NCBI GenBank assembly: GCA_044226865.1
Contig: JBGAGE010000006.1
Location: 124,001-188,000 of the forward strand
From: TMP-86 sp044226865
GTDB taxonomy: Bacteria; Pseudomonadota; Gammaproteobacteria; Steroidobacterales; Steroidobacteraceae
Reading direction: 5' to 3'
Length of the DNA: 64,000 nt
In this document: positions 41,660-49,086 of the stretch, one piece after another
Position numbering within the stretch: position 1 is the first letter of the stretch
How the letters are laid out: every line of letters starts with the position of its first letter
Program-made: the position numbers and the translations under genes
The notes under the pieces: model-generated
Told to the model about the DNA's origin: nothing
Seen by the model: the letters and a program-made list of their open reading frames with translations, nothing else
The model's database searches: none

Positions 41660-43741
41660 CTATTGATGATCCCTGGGAATCACATCCTCCCATTTCTTCT
41701 CGCGCACCAATTCCCCATTGCGCAACAGCCGCCGGGTGCCGGTGTAGTAGAAATTCTCCCGATCGCTGCGCCAGTTCGCGCTGCTTTCGAAGACCAACGT
41801 CCTGTCCTTGAGTTTCAGCGTGATGTGATACTCCCCGCGCACCGAGGTCTTTTCGGGGTGCTGGTCATTGGATTCGTGCGTGATGGAGGTCGTCACGTAG
41901 CGCTCCCCCCAGGGGAATCGATTGGCGCTGTTGTTGGTGGCCACCACCCTGGCATCGCCGGTGCGCGGGTCGCGTTGCACCGAGGAGATCTCGCCATAGC
42001 CTGAAGGCGTGCCGGTGTCGATGGTGCCGTATCCCGGCAGCGAGTCATGCGTTTTCTCGATGGGCTCGAAGTGCGGCACCGGATGGCTCTCCGCGGGTAC
42101 GACGGGCAGTTCCAGGCGCGTGGCCTCGGCGCCCACGAAGAGGTTCGTGGTCATGGAATAGGGCGTGGGCCACAGCATGGGCCATTGCGCATTGCTCACC
42201 GCCAGGCGCAACCGATGACCGGCGGGAAACACCCACGAGGTGACATGCATCTCGATGGGCAGCGCGAAGCGCTGGCCGGGCACGATCGCCTGGGGATCGC
42301 GGGCGGACTCACGATGCGCGCCGTTCTGCGCGGCCGATGCCACGAGCACCGTGGTGCCGTCGGGCGCGACATCCTCCAGGCGTGCGATCCAGTCCGCTTG
42401 CGGCGCGTCAGCCGACACCACGAGGTTCGCCACGGGGAATCCCAGGATCTCGAGCTTGTCGGTGAGCGGCGCCGAATCGAAGGTGAGGCTGAAGGCATCG
42501 CTCGGCCGTTGATCGGGCGCCACGTCACCGAACCACATCACCGGTCCGCCGGCTTCCACGCCGGTCGTGGGTACGTAGCGCAGGGCGAGGCTCGCCGCCT
42601 CGCCGGCGGAGGCGGCGAGCGTGCGATCCGCGCGCGGGTGGAACGTGCGCTGCTCGATTCGCTTGATGGGCCAGCCGTCCTCGTAGCGCCAATGACCCGG
42701 CGCAGTGTCGAGGTAAGGTCCCGGCGGATGCCAGTCGCGCACGTAGACGGCGAGGCGCGGCTCCTCCATCACGCCCGTGTCGCGGCCCTTCAGCCAGTAA
42801 TCGAACCAACGCACGGCCTCGTGCCGGAACTCGAAGCCGGGCTTGGGGTAGGGCTCGTGCGGAAAGGTGTGGTTCCAGGCGCCGATGATGCCCTTCACCG
42901 GCGCCTTCAGGTGCTCGAGCATGCGCGGCACGCTGTCGCGGTAGCCGTCGTACCAGCCGCCGATCACCAGGGTCGGGATTTGGATGGCATCGTAGCGGGT
43001 CTTGAGCGAGGTGCGATCCCAGAACGGCCCGTCGCGCTGTTGGCGCTTGTACGTGAGTCCCCAGGGTGGGGTGTCGAAGCGATCCTGGAAGAACTGTTCG
43101 TCGATCTTGAAGTCCGGCGCACCCGGGACGGCGTTCGACAGATCCTGGTGCATCTCCCAATCGTCCAGATGCATGATGCCATCCATGAAATGCACGTCGT
43201 CCTGGTAGAGATCGTCGGTCGCATCCACCGCAATGATGGTTTTGAGCGCGGGCGGCCGGCGCATCGCCATGTGGATGGAATTGAAGCCGCCCCAGGAGAT
43301 GCCGAACATGCCCACCTTGCCGTTGGAATAGGGCTGCTTCGCCAGCCACGCGATCACCGTGCCGCCGTCCTGGTTCTCGATGTCGCTGTACTCGTAGGGA
43401 ATGAGCCTGCCTTCGCTGTTGCCGGTGCCCCGGATGTCGACGCGCGCCACCACGTAGCCACGACGCACGAAGTAGGCGTACAGCGGGTAGCGGTCGCCGC
43501 GGGATTCTGTCTTCCGGTACGGCAGGTATTCCAGCAGTACCGGGAAGCGTGCGGTGTCGCCCTTGCCTTTCGGGCGCCAGATGTCGGCGGCGAGTTTCGT
43601 GCCGTCGGGCATGCGGATGGTGGTTTCTTCCAGGCGCACGTCGAAGGTGGGAGGTGAGGCGGGGAGGGGCTCGGCCTGCAAGGGACCTGTGAAAGTGACG
43701 CAGCCAAATAAGACGACGGCGGTGAGTAGTCGAGTGCGCAT
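41660..43741 (-). CDS. CocE/NonD-family hydrolase (X-Pro dipeptidyl-peptidase type)
   Basis: 693 residues from the ATG at 43741 with GAAGGAAGC upstream. Signal: RTRLLTAVVLFGCVTFTGPLQA. The alpha/beta-hydrolase core holds MFGISWGGFN with nucleophile Ser149; Asp and His follow in the IGGWYDGYR and WNHTFPHEP segments. The C-terminal half is the jelly-roll X-Pro_dipep_C domain. Known members cut cocaine esters, proline dipeptides, or glutaryl amides (antibiotic acylases). Secreted. It lies divergent from a toxin-antitoxin pair. Confidence 0.92.
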   Translation of the reverse strand: MRTRLLTAVVLFGCVTFTGPLQAEPLPASPPTFDVRLEETTIRMPDGTKLAADIWRPKGKGDTARFPVLLEYLPYRKTESRGDRYPLYAYFVRRGYVVARVDIRGTGNSEGRLIPYEYSDIENQDGGTVIAWLAKQPYSNGKVGMFGISWGGFNSIHMAMRRPPALKTIIAVDATDDLYQDDVHFMDGIMHLDDWEMHQDLSNAVPGAPDFKIDEQFFQDRFDTPPWGLTYKRQQRDGPFWDRTSLKTRYDAIQIPTLVIGGWYDGYRDSVPRMLEHLKAPVKGIIGAWNHTFPHEPYPKPGFEFRHEAVRWFDYWLKGRDTGVMEEPRLAVYVRDWHPPGPYLDTAPGHWRYEDGWPIKRIEQRTFHPRADRTLAASAGEAASLALRYVPTTGVEAGGPVMWFGDVAPDQRPSDAFSLTFDSAPLTDKLEILGFPVANLVVSADAPQADWIARLEDVAPDGTTVLVASAAQNGAHRESARDPQAIVPGQRFALPIEMHVTSWVFPAGHRLRLAVSNAQWPMLWPTPYSMTTNLFVGAEATRLELPVVPAESHPVPHFEPIEKTHDSLPGYGTIDTGTPSGYGEISSVQRDPRTGDARVVATNNSANRFPWGERYVTTSITHESNDQHPEKTSVRGEYHITLKLKDRTLVFESSANWRSDRENFYYTGTRRLLRNGELVREKKWEDVIPRDHQ

Positions 43742-43929
43742 GTCGCGGCTTCCTTCGCGGTTGTGGAGGAATGGTGCCATAGATGAACGGGAGTGAGGCG
43801 AGTCCAGCCGAGGACAATCTGGATGAATGCGCATGATTCGAAGGCTGCTATCGCGAATCGAAGCCCGCAAACTGGGTGGCGGTGTCCATGCGTAAGCGAT
43901 TGATCCGACTGAGCCCTGGAGTGTTCAAC

Positions 43930-43942
43930 CGGCAAATTGCCG
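43930..43942. promoter_or_regulatory. Palindrome upstream of the second VapBC pair
   Basis: CGGCAA-A-TTGCCG, a perfect 13-base inverted repeat, 28 bases before the antitoxin start. A probable autoregulatory operator, as usual for VapB. Confidence 0.45.
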
Positions 43943-43969
43943 TAAATATGGAAATATGGGAAACTTGTC

Positions 43970-44203
43970 ATGATGAAGACCACATTGGAAATTCCAGACA
44001 AGCTCATGCAGCGGATCAAGTTGCGAGCCGTCCGTCGCAATCTGAAGCTGAAGGATGCGGTTGCTCAACTCTTGGAGATTGGCTTGAGCGCTTCGGCCGA
44101 CGCCGAGCAATCGCGTGCGGCTCCAAAGCCGGTGCGCCTGAAGGGCGTTGGACCTATCGATATCCAGAGCATCGAAGCCGCCATCAGCGCTGGCCGCGAT
44201 TGA
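43970..44203 (+). CDS. VapB-type antitoxin
   Basis: 77 residues (a second ATG follows at 43973). KTTLEIPDKLMQRIKLRAVRRNLKLKDAVAQLLEIGL is a ribbon-helix-helix DNA-binding segment, and the rest (KPVRLKGVGPIDIQSIEAA) is the toxin-binding tail. The PIN toxin starts one base after the stop. Represses its own promoter and neutralises the toxin. Confidence 0.78.
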   Translation: MMKTTLEIPDKLMQRIKLRAVRRNLKLKDAVAQLLEIGLSASADAEQSRAAPKPVRLKGVGPIDIQSIEAAISAGRD

Positions 44204-44204
44204 C

Positions 44205-44609
44205 ATGCAACTTGTCGATACCAACGTCCTCGCCTTTCTGTTGATGGACGGGGACCAAACTGCGGCGGCGCATGCGCTGTATGAGCGAGACGGCGATTGG
44301 ATCAGCGAGGCGTTCGTGCTGGTCGAATTCTCCAACGTACTCTGCACCTATGTGCGCACCAAGGCGATATCGAGCGCGCAGGGAGTCGAACTGCTCGATC
44401 GCGCCGTTGCGCTGATGCCGACGTTGCCGGCGGTGGAACAAGGCGCGGCGCTGGAGTGCGCGATGCAGCTCGGTCTATCGGCCTACGATAGCCGTTTCAT
44501 TGCCCTCGCCAAGCAGATGAAAATCAAGCTGGTGACGGGGGACAAGAAACTTCTCGCAGCTGCGCCGCAGTGGACGATTTCCCTCGAGCGGGCTGCCTCC
44601 TGGAACTGA
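44205..44609 (+). CDS. PIN-domain toxin, VapC
   Basis: 134 residues from the ATG at 44205. Asp5 in MQLVDTNVLAFLL, Glu in FVLVEFSNVL, Asp in LSAYDSRFIALA and Asp in LVTGDKKLL form the four-acid PIN site. Likely an Mg-dependent endoribonuclease. The antitoxin is directly upstream, with one base between. Two copies of the REP-like palindrome follow immediately. Confidence 0.85.
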   Translation: MQLVDTNVLAFLLMDGDQTAAAHALYERDGDWISEAFVLVEFSNVLCTYVRTKAISSAQGVELLDRAVALMPTLPAVEQGAALECAMQLGLSAYDSRFIALAKQMKIKLVTGDKKLLAAAPQWTISLERAASWN

Positions 44610-44634
44610 GCCGGAACATTCGTGGGGTGGATCG

Positions 44635-44650
44635 CGTTTCCGCGGAAACG
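44635..44650. repeat. REP-like palindrome, copy 3
   Basis: Perfect CGTTTCCGCGGAAACG, 26 bases after the VapC stop. Paired with copy 4 ten bases downstream. Confidence 0.78.
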
Positions 44651-44660
44651 TTCCATCTGA

Positions 44661-44676
44661 CGTTTCCGCGGAAACG
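44661..44676. repeat. REP-like palindrome, copy 4
   Basis: Second perfect CGTTTCCGCGGAAACG, ten bases after copy 3 and 48 bases before the S9 peptidase start. Confidence 0.78.
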
Positions 44677-44723
44677 GACGCCTTACATTATGGCCTTGAA
44701 AGCGGGGCTGATATGCTTCCGGC

Positions 44724-46736
44724 ATGAAAACTCCACGCCCGCTTCTGGTTGTCTTCGTTGGGATCATTCTCTCCCAGTCTTCGGCAGTCGCCGAGCCGCC
44801 CGACGGTGTTGAGGACGCCCTCGAGCAACTGCAATCCGTCCATGCCCTCGGCGAGGTCGCGCTGTCCCCCGACGGCAAGAGCCTGGTGTACGGCCGCACC
44901 GTCGCGGGCAAGCGCGGCAGTGTCCAGGTCGACGTCTCGGCCCTGTTCATCGCCAACGCACGCGACGGCTCGAACGCCGTGGCGCTCACCGCCTGCCCGG
45001 GCAGCGCTTGCGATGAGCACAGCGTGGCCTGGTCGCCGGATGGCAAGCATCTCGCATTCGTCACCACCGATGCTCAGGAACAACCGCAAGTGGCGATGGC
45101 GGATCCGGACGGCAAGAACGTGCGCGTGCTCACCCACGCGAAGGGACCGTTGGATACGCCGCGCTGGTCGCCGGATGGCACCAAGCTCGCCTTCCTGTAT
45201 TCCATTGGCGCACCCAAGACGCCGGGACCCCTGAATCCGCTCGCGCGCGACGCCGGCGTGCTGTCCTCCACGGTGTACGAGCAGCGGTTGGCGGTGATGC
45301 CCGCCACGGGCGGCGAACCCGCGTTGCTCGGCCCCGATGATCTCAACATCTACGAATACGATTGGTCGCCCGACGGCACCCGTTTTGCCGTCACGGCGGC
45401 GCATGGCGATGGCGATGCCAATTGGTGGGTGGCGGAGTTGGCCCTGATCGATGCGCGCAGCGGTGCGGTAACACGGCTCTTGAAGCCCGCGTACCAGATG
45501 GCCTCGCCGCGCTGGTCCGGCGATGGCGCGCGCATCGCTTTCATCGGCGGCATCATGAGCGATCAAGGCATCACCGGCGGTGATGTGTACGTGGTGCCGG
45601 CCGCGGGGGGAGAGCCGGTCAATGTCACGCCGGGGCTGAAGGCGTCGATCAGCACGATCACCTGGAATCATTCGGCGAAGCGTCTCATCGCCACCGGCTT
45701 TGCCGCGGGGGATGGCGTGCTGTACGAGCTCGACGCCGATGCGAAGACGCAGCGTGAACTGTGGCGCGCGCCGCAGACGATTTGGGGCAACAGCCTGATG
45801 GGCTTCATCTCCGGCGATTCGGGGATTTCGCTGTCGCGGGATGGGCGGCAATCGGCCGTCATCCTTCAGTCCTATACCTCGCCGCCGGAAATCGAGACCG
45901 GCCCGCCGGGCAAATGGAAGCGCATCACCGCCTTCAACGCGGACGTCAAGCCCATGACGGGCAAGGTCGAGAATGTTCGTTGGAAGAGCGATGCGTTCGA
46001 CATCCAGGGGTTCCTCGTCGCGCCGCCGGTGATCGAGCCGGGCAAGCGCTACCCCCTGGTCGTACACGTGCACGGTGGGCCATCCGGTGCGCACACCCCC
46101 ATGTTCCCTTCGGGACCGAAGGCGTATGACCCCGTGCTCGCGAGCCGCGGCTATTTCGTCTTCCTGCCCAATCCGCGCGGCAGTTACGGACAGGGCGCGG
46201 CCTTCGAAAGCGCCAACGTGCGCGATTTCGGCTACGGCGACCTGCGCGACATCCTGAGCGGTATCGATGCGGTCGCCGCGCAGGCGCCGGTGGATCCGAA
46301 GCGCGTGGGCATCGCGGGCTGGAGCTATGGCGGTTACATGACCATGTGGGCCATCACGCAGACAAACCGCTTCGCCGCCGCCGTCTCCGGCGCCGGCCTG
46401 TCCAACTGGCAGAGCTACTACGGCACCAACAACATCGATACCTGGATGCTGCCGTTCTTCGGCGCGTCCGTGTACGACGATCCCAAGGTGTACGAGCGCA
46501 GCTCACCCATGACCTTCATCAAGAACGCCAAGACGCCCACGCTCCTGTTGAGCGGCGATCGCGACGCCGAGGTGCCGGTCACCCAGTCCTATGAATACTG
46601 GAATGCATTGAAGCGCCTGGGCGTGATCACGGAGTTCGTGGTGTACCCCGACGAGGGGCATTCGTTCCGCAGCCATGAGAACCAGGCGGATGTCATGACG
46701 CGGGTGGTGGGGTGGTTTGATCGGTTCTTGAAATAG
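44724..46736 (+). CDS. S9-family serine peptidase (prolyl oligopeptidase/acylaminoacyl peptidase type)
   Basis: 670 residues with signal LLVVFVGIILSQSSAVA. An N-terminal beta-propeller has WD40-like PD40 repeats (LSPDGKSLVYG, WSPDGKHLAFV, WSPDGTKLAFL, WSPDGTRFAVT). The C-terminal alpha/beta-hydrolase domain carries GWSYGGYMT with nucleophile Ser534, LSGDRDAEVPV (Asp) and PDEGHSFRS (His). Exported peptidase probably acting on oligopeptides. Stands alone between REP-like repeats and a hairpin. Confidence 0.93.
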   Translation: MKTPRPLLVVFVGIILSQSSAVAEPPDGVEDALEQLQSVHALGEVALSPDGKSLVYGRTVAGKRGSVQVDVSALFIANARDGSNAVALTACPGSACDEHSVAWSPDGKHLAFVTTDAQEQPQVAMADPDGKNVRVLTHAKGPLDTPRWSPDGTKLAFLYSIGAPKTPGPLNPLARDAGVLSSTVYEQRLAVMPATGGEPALLGPDDLNIYEYDWSPDGTRFAVTAAHGDGDANWWVAELALIDARSGAVTRLLKPAYQMASPRWSGDGARIAFIGGIMSDQGITGGDVYVVPAAGGEPVNVTPGLKASISTITWNHSAKRLIATGFAAGDGVLYELDADAKTQRELWRAPQTIWGNSLMGFISGDSGISLSRDGRQSAVILQSYTSPPEIETGPPGKWKRITAFNADVKPMTGKVENVRWKSDAFDIQGFLVAPPVIEPGKRYPLVVHVHGGPSGAHTPMFPSGPKAYDPVLASRGYFVFLPNPRGSYGQGAAFESANVRDFGYGDLRDILSGIDAVAAQAPVDPKRVGIAGWSYGGYMTMWAITQTNRFAAAVSGAGLSNWQSYYGTNNIDTWMLPFFGASVYDDPKVYERSSPMTFIKNAKTPTLLLSGDRDAEVPVTQSYEYWNALKRLGVITEFVVYPDEGHSFRSHENQADVMTRVVGWFDRFLK

Positions 46737-46762
46737 CCTCGCTCATAAGCGCTTTTCTGGAT

Positions 46763-46784
46763 GATCCCGGCGAATTCCGGGATC
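46763..46784. repeat. Hairpin after the S9 peptidase gene
   Basis: GATCCCGG, loop CGAATT, CCGGGATC: a perfect 8-base stem 27 bases past the stop. No T run follows, so it is a poor intrinsic terminator, but it may protect or end the transcript. Confidence 0.45.
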
Positions 46785-46854
46785 GTTCGCGTGGCTGATC
46801 GTGCCATGCTGATGATGTGATCGCCGTCCCTGCGCCATGCGGACTTACCGCTCG

Positions 46855-46882
46855 TTGACATTAGTATCCTATAGGATACACT
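46855..46882 (+). promoter_or_regulatory. Promoter and perfect operator palindrome of the hig locus
   Basis: TTGACA (46855-46860) with a 16-base spacer to TACACT (46877-46882). The spacer is almost entirely the perfect palindrome GTATCCTATAGGATAC (46864-46879). A repressor bound here would block RNA polymerase, as expected for HigA autoregulation. Confidence 0.7.
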
Positions 46883-46886
46883 GCGC

Positions 46887-47047
46887 ATGCGCGTCAAGGT
46901 CACCGATGTCTATCTCGATTGGATCGTATTACACGGAACGCGCAGGCGAACTGCTGATACTGCTTGCAGGCGGCGATAAGTCCTCGCAGTCCCGCGATAT
47001 TGAAAGAGCGATAGAAATGGCGGCGGGCTTCAAGGGCCGGGCTTCAA
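46887..47047 (+). pseudogene. Deleted HigB/RelE-type toxin remnant
   Basis: The reading frame from ATG 46887 gives MRVKVTDVYLDWIVLHG and then runs out in a short stop. A second frame gives GSYYTERAGELLILLAGGDKSSQSRDIERAIEMA, which is the C-terminal signature of phage-Gp49-like HigB toxins. The two pieces abut near 46919, so the central part of the toxin (around 40 to 50 codons) has been lost with a frame change. The full-length antitoxin follows. No functional toxin is expected. Confidence 0.65.
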
Positions 47048-47059
47048 GGGCCGGGCTAC

Positions 47060-47380
47060 ATGATCAAACCAAAATCGAAGCGCATCAGACGGCCGAAGTT
47101 GATGCCGTACGATGTGGCGACGCAGCTGCGTACGCCGCAGGATATGGCTGCCTATTTGGATGCATCGTTTTCTGAGTCGCCGGATGATGCAGCGGGGATT
47201 GCGCGTGCTCTCGGCGACATTGCGCGAGCCCGCGGCATGACCCAGGTGGCGAGGGATTCTGGATTGAGCAGGGAAAGTCTCTACAAGGCCCTCGGCAAAG
47301 ACGGGAACCCCAGCTTTGCGACGATTCTGCGGGTGGCCCGGGCGGTCGGGTTGAGGCTGCGGGTATTGGCCGACGCGTGA
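47060..47380 (+). CDS. HigA-like antitoxin (XRE-type addiction-module protein)
   Basis: 106 residues. KLMPYDVATQLRTPQDMAAYLDASF begins the family's characteristic arm, then an HTH (GIARALGDIARARGMTQVARDSGLSRESLYKALGKDGNPSFATILRVARAVGLRL). It should bind the palindrome at 46864-46879. A 14-base unit TTCAAGGGCCGGGC is duplicated in tandem just before it (47029-47056), and includes its ribosome site AAGGG. Confidence 0.82.
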   Translation: MIKPKSKRIRRPKLMPYDVATQLRTPQDMAAYLDASFSESPDDAAGIARALGDIARARGMTQVARDSGLSRESLYKALGKDGNPSFATILRVARAVGLRLRVLADA

Positions 47381-47445
47381 TTTGAATCTCCTCTTTCTTT
47401 CGGTCGATGGTGGCAGCACAATCCTTCGAGTCGTCGGGGTGTCGC

Positions 47446-48276
47446 ATGCATTCACAGACAGATCAGCAAGCCGCGAATGAGATCTACCGGCACCCTTTGC
47501 CCGTACGTCTCTGGCATTGGTTGACGGCGGCCACCGTCATGGGGATGCTATTCACCGGCATCTGCATCCTCAATGTGCATCCGCGCCTGTACTGGGGCGA
47601 GGTCGGCAACGAAGCCGACCCGGCGCTCATTGGCCTTGATGCGGCGGGCCCCGCCATCGCCGGTCAGGCGGCGCCGGCCACGCTCACCGTCGGTTCGGCA
47701 AAGTTCGATGTCACCGGCATCATGGGCGTGCCGTTCGATTTCGGGAACGACGGCACCTACTTCATGATCTTCAACGCACCGGAGAGCTGGCACTTCGGTG
47801 GCCTGCGCGCCTGGCATTTCGCCTTGGCCTGGGTGTTGGTGATCGCCGCGATGGCCTACGCCTTTTATTTGTTGCTCAGCGGACGATTGCGGCGGGTGTG
47901 GTGGCCCGGCGCGGCGCAACTCACGCCGGCGGCGATCCGGCAGGATGTGGCCGATCACCTGCGCCTGCGGCGGGGTGCCGATGCGCATTCCTATAATCTG
48001 CTGCAGAAGCTGGCCTACCTCGGCGTATTCGGTGTGTTGCTGCCGTTGATCGTGCTGACGGGCCTGACGATGTCGAACGCGGTCACGATGCGCTTCCCCG
48101 GCTTGTTCTCGCTGTTCGGCGGGCGCGAGTCCGCGCGCACGCTGCACGCGCTGGGTGCGATGCTCATGCTGCTGTTCGTGCTGGTACACGTGTTCCAGTC
48201 CTTCGTGGCCGGCATCGTGAACCAGCTGCGGGGCATGCTCACGGGCTATCAGCGCATTTCCGGGGAGAGCCGATGA
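47446..48276 (+). CDS. Cytochrome b561-type membrane subunit
   Basis: 276 residues from the ATG at 47446. Four to five membrane helices with conserved His: HPLPVRLWHWLTAATVMGMLFTGI, GLRAWHFALAWVLVIAAMAYAF, YLGVFGVLLPLIVLTGLTMS and LHALGAMLMLLFVLVHVFQSF. This is the Ni/Fe-hydrogenase/thiosulphate-reductase b-type cytochrome family, carrying two haems. It overlaps the molybdopterin enzyme gene by four bases, so it should be its quinone-linked electron partner. Confidence 0.87.
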   Translation: MHSQTDQQAANEIYRHPLPVRLWHWLTAATVMGMLFTGICILNVHPRLYWGEVGNEADPALIGLDAAGPAIAGQAAPATLTVGSAKFDVTGIMGVPFDFGNDGTYFMIFNAPESWHFGGLRAWHFALAWVLVIAAMAYAFYLLLSGRLRRVWWPGAAQLTPAAIRQDVADHLRLRRGADAHSYNLLQKLAYLGVFGVLLPLIVLTGLTMSNAVTMRFPGLFSLFGGRESARTLHALGAMLMLLFVLVHVFQSFVAGIVNQLRGMLTGYQRISGESR

Positions 48277-49034
48277 ACACCCGATGGACGCGACGCTCGG
48301 TGCTGACCGCGGTCAGCGTGGGTGCTGCCACCGCCCTGGGCGTGGAGCTGGTGCGCAACGAGCGCTGGGGACGCGCCTTCGTCGATGGCGCTGAACGCCT
48401 GACGCTGCAGACGCAGCGCCTGGTGTTGGCGAAGAAGCCCCTGGCACGTGAATTCTCGATGGCCGACGTGTCGAAGCATTTCCCCGTGAACGGCAGCCGC
48501 GTGGCGCCCGGTGATGACTACCAGCGCATGGTGGACAACGGCTTCCGGGATTGGCGTCTGAAGGTGCATGGTCTCGTGCAGCGGCCGCTGGCGTTGTCGC
48601 TGGCCGAACTCAAGGATCTGGCGGCGCGCTCGCAGGTCACCATGCATGCCTGCGATGAAGGCTGGACGGCGATCGGGCAGTGGCGGGGCGTGCCGCTGGG
48701 ATTGCTGCTCACGCTGGCCGGTGTCGCGGCCTCCGCCAGGTACGTGGTGTTTCATTGCCTGGATAAGAAGGCGGATGGGGAGTTCTATTACGAGAGCATC
48801 GATCTATTCGATGCCTATCATCCACAAACCCTCCTCGCGTACGAGATGAACGGTCAGCCCTTGCCAGTGGGACATGGCGCACCCTTACGCCTGCGCGTGG
48901 AGACGCAGATCGGCTACAAGAATGCGAAGTACGTGGATCGCATCGAACTGGTCGACCGGCTCACCGGCTTCGGCAAGGGCCGGGGTGGTTGGTGGGAGGA
49001 TGCGGATAATGCGGTGTGGTATGCGGGGCAGTGA
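48273..49034 (+). CDS. Tat-exported molybdopterin-dependent oxidoreductase (MsrP/sulphite-oxidase fold)
   Basis: 253 residues. N-terminal TRRSVLTAVSVGAATALG is a Tat-type signal. The domain has the sulphite-oxidase fold with Cys127 in TMHACDEGWTAIGQWRGVPL, the Mo ligand, and VFHCLDKKADGEFYYESIDLFDAYHPQTLLAYEMNG with GHGAPLRLRVETQIGYKNAKYV. Similar to MsrP and related proteins. With the membrane cytochrome b (ATGA overlap) it makes a two-component periplasmic redox enzyme; substrate unknown. Confidence 0.87.
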   Translation: MNTRWTRRSVLTAVSVGAATALGVELVRNERWGRAFVDGAERLTLQTQRLVLAKKPLAREFSMADVSKHFPVNGSRVAPGDDYQRMVDNGFRDWRLKVHGLVQRPLALSLAELKDLAARSQVTMHACDEGWTAIGQWRGVPLGLLLTLAGVAASARYVVFHCLDKKADGEFYYESIDLFDAYHPQTLLAYEMNGQPLPVGHGAPLRLRVETQIGYKNAKYVDRIELVDRLTGFGKGRGGWWEDADNAVWYAGQ

Positions 49035-49086
49035 TGGCTGAAAAGAGGAGGCGGTGCTTTCCTGCACCGCCCCCTTGCCCCGTGTC

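Noticed and set aside
46763..46784. Intrinsic terminator after the S9 peptidase.
   Set aside because: The stem is perfect but no T run follows, so it is listed only as a hairpin.
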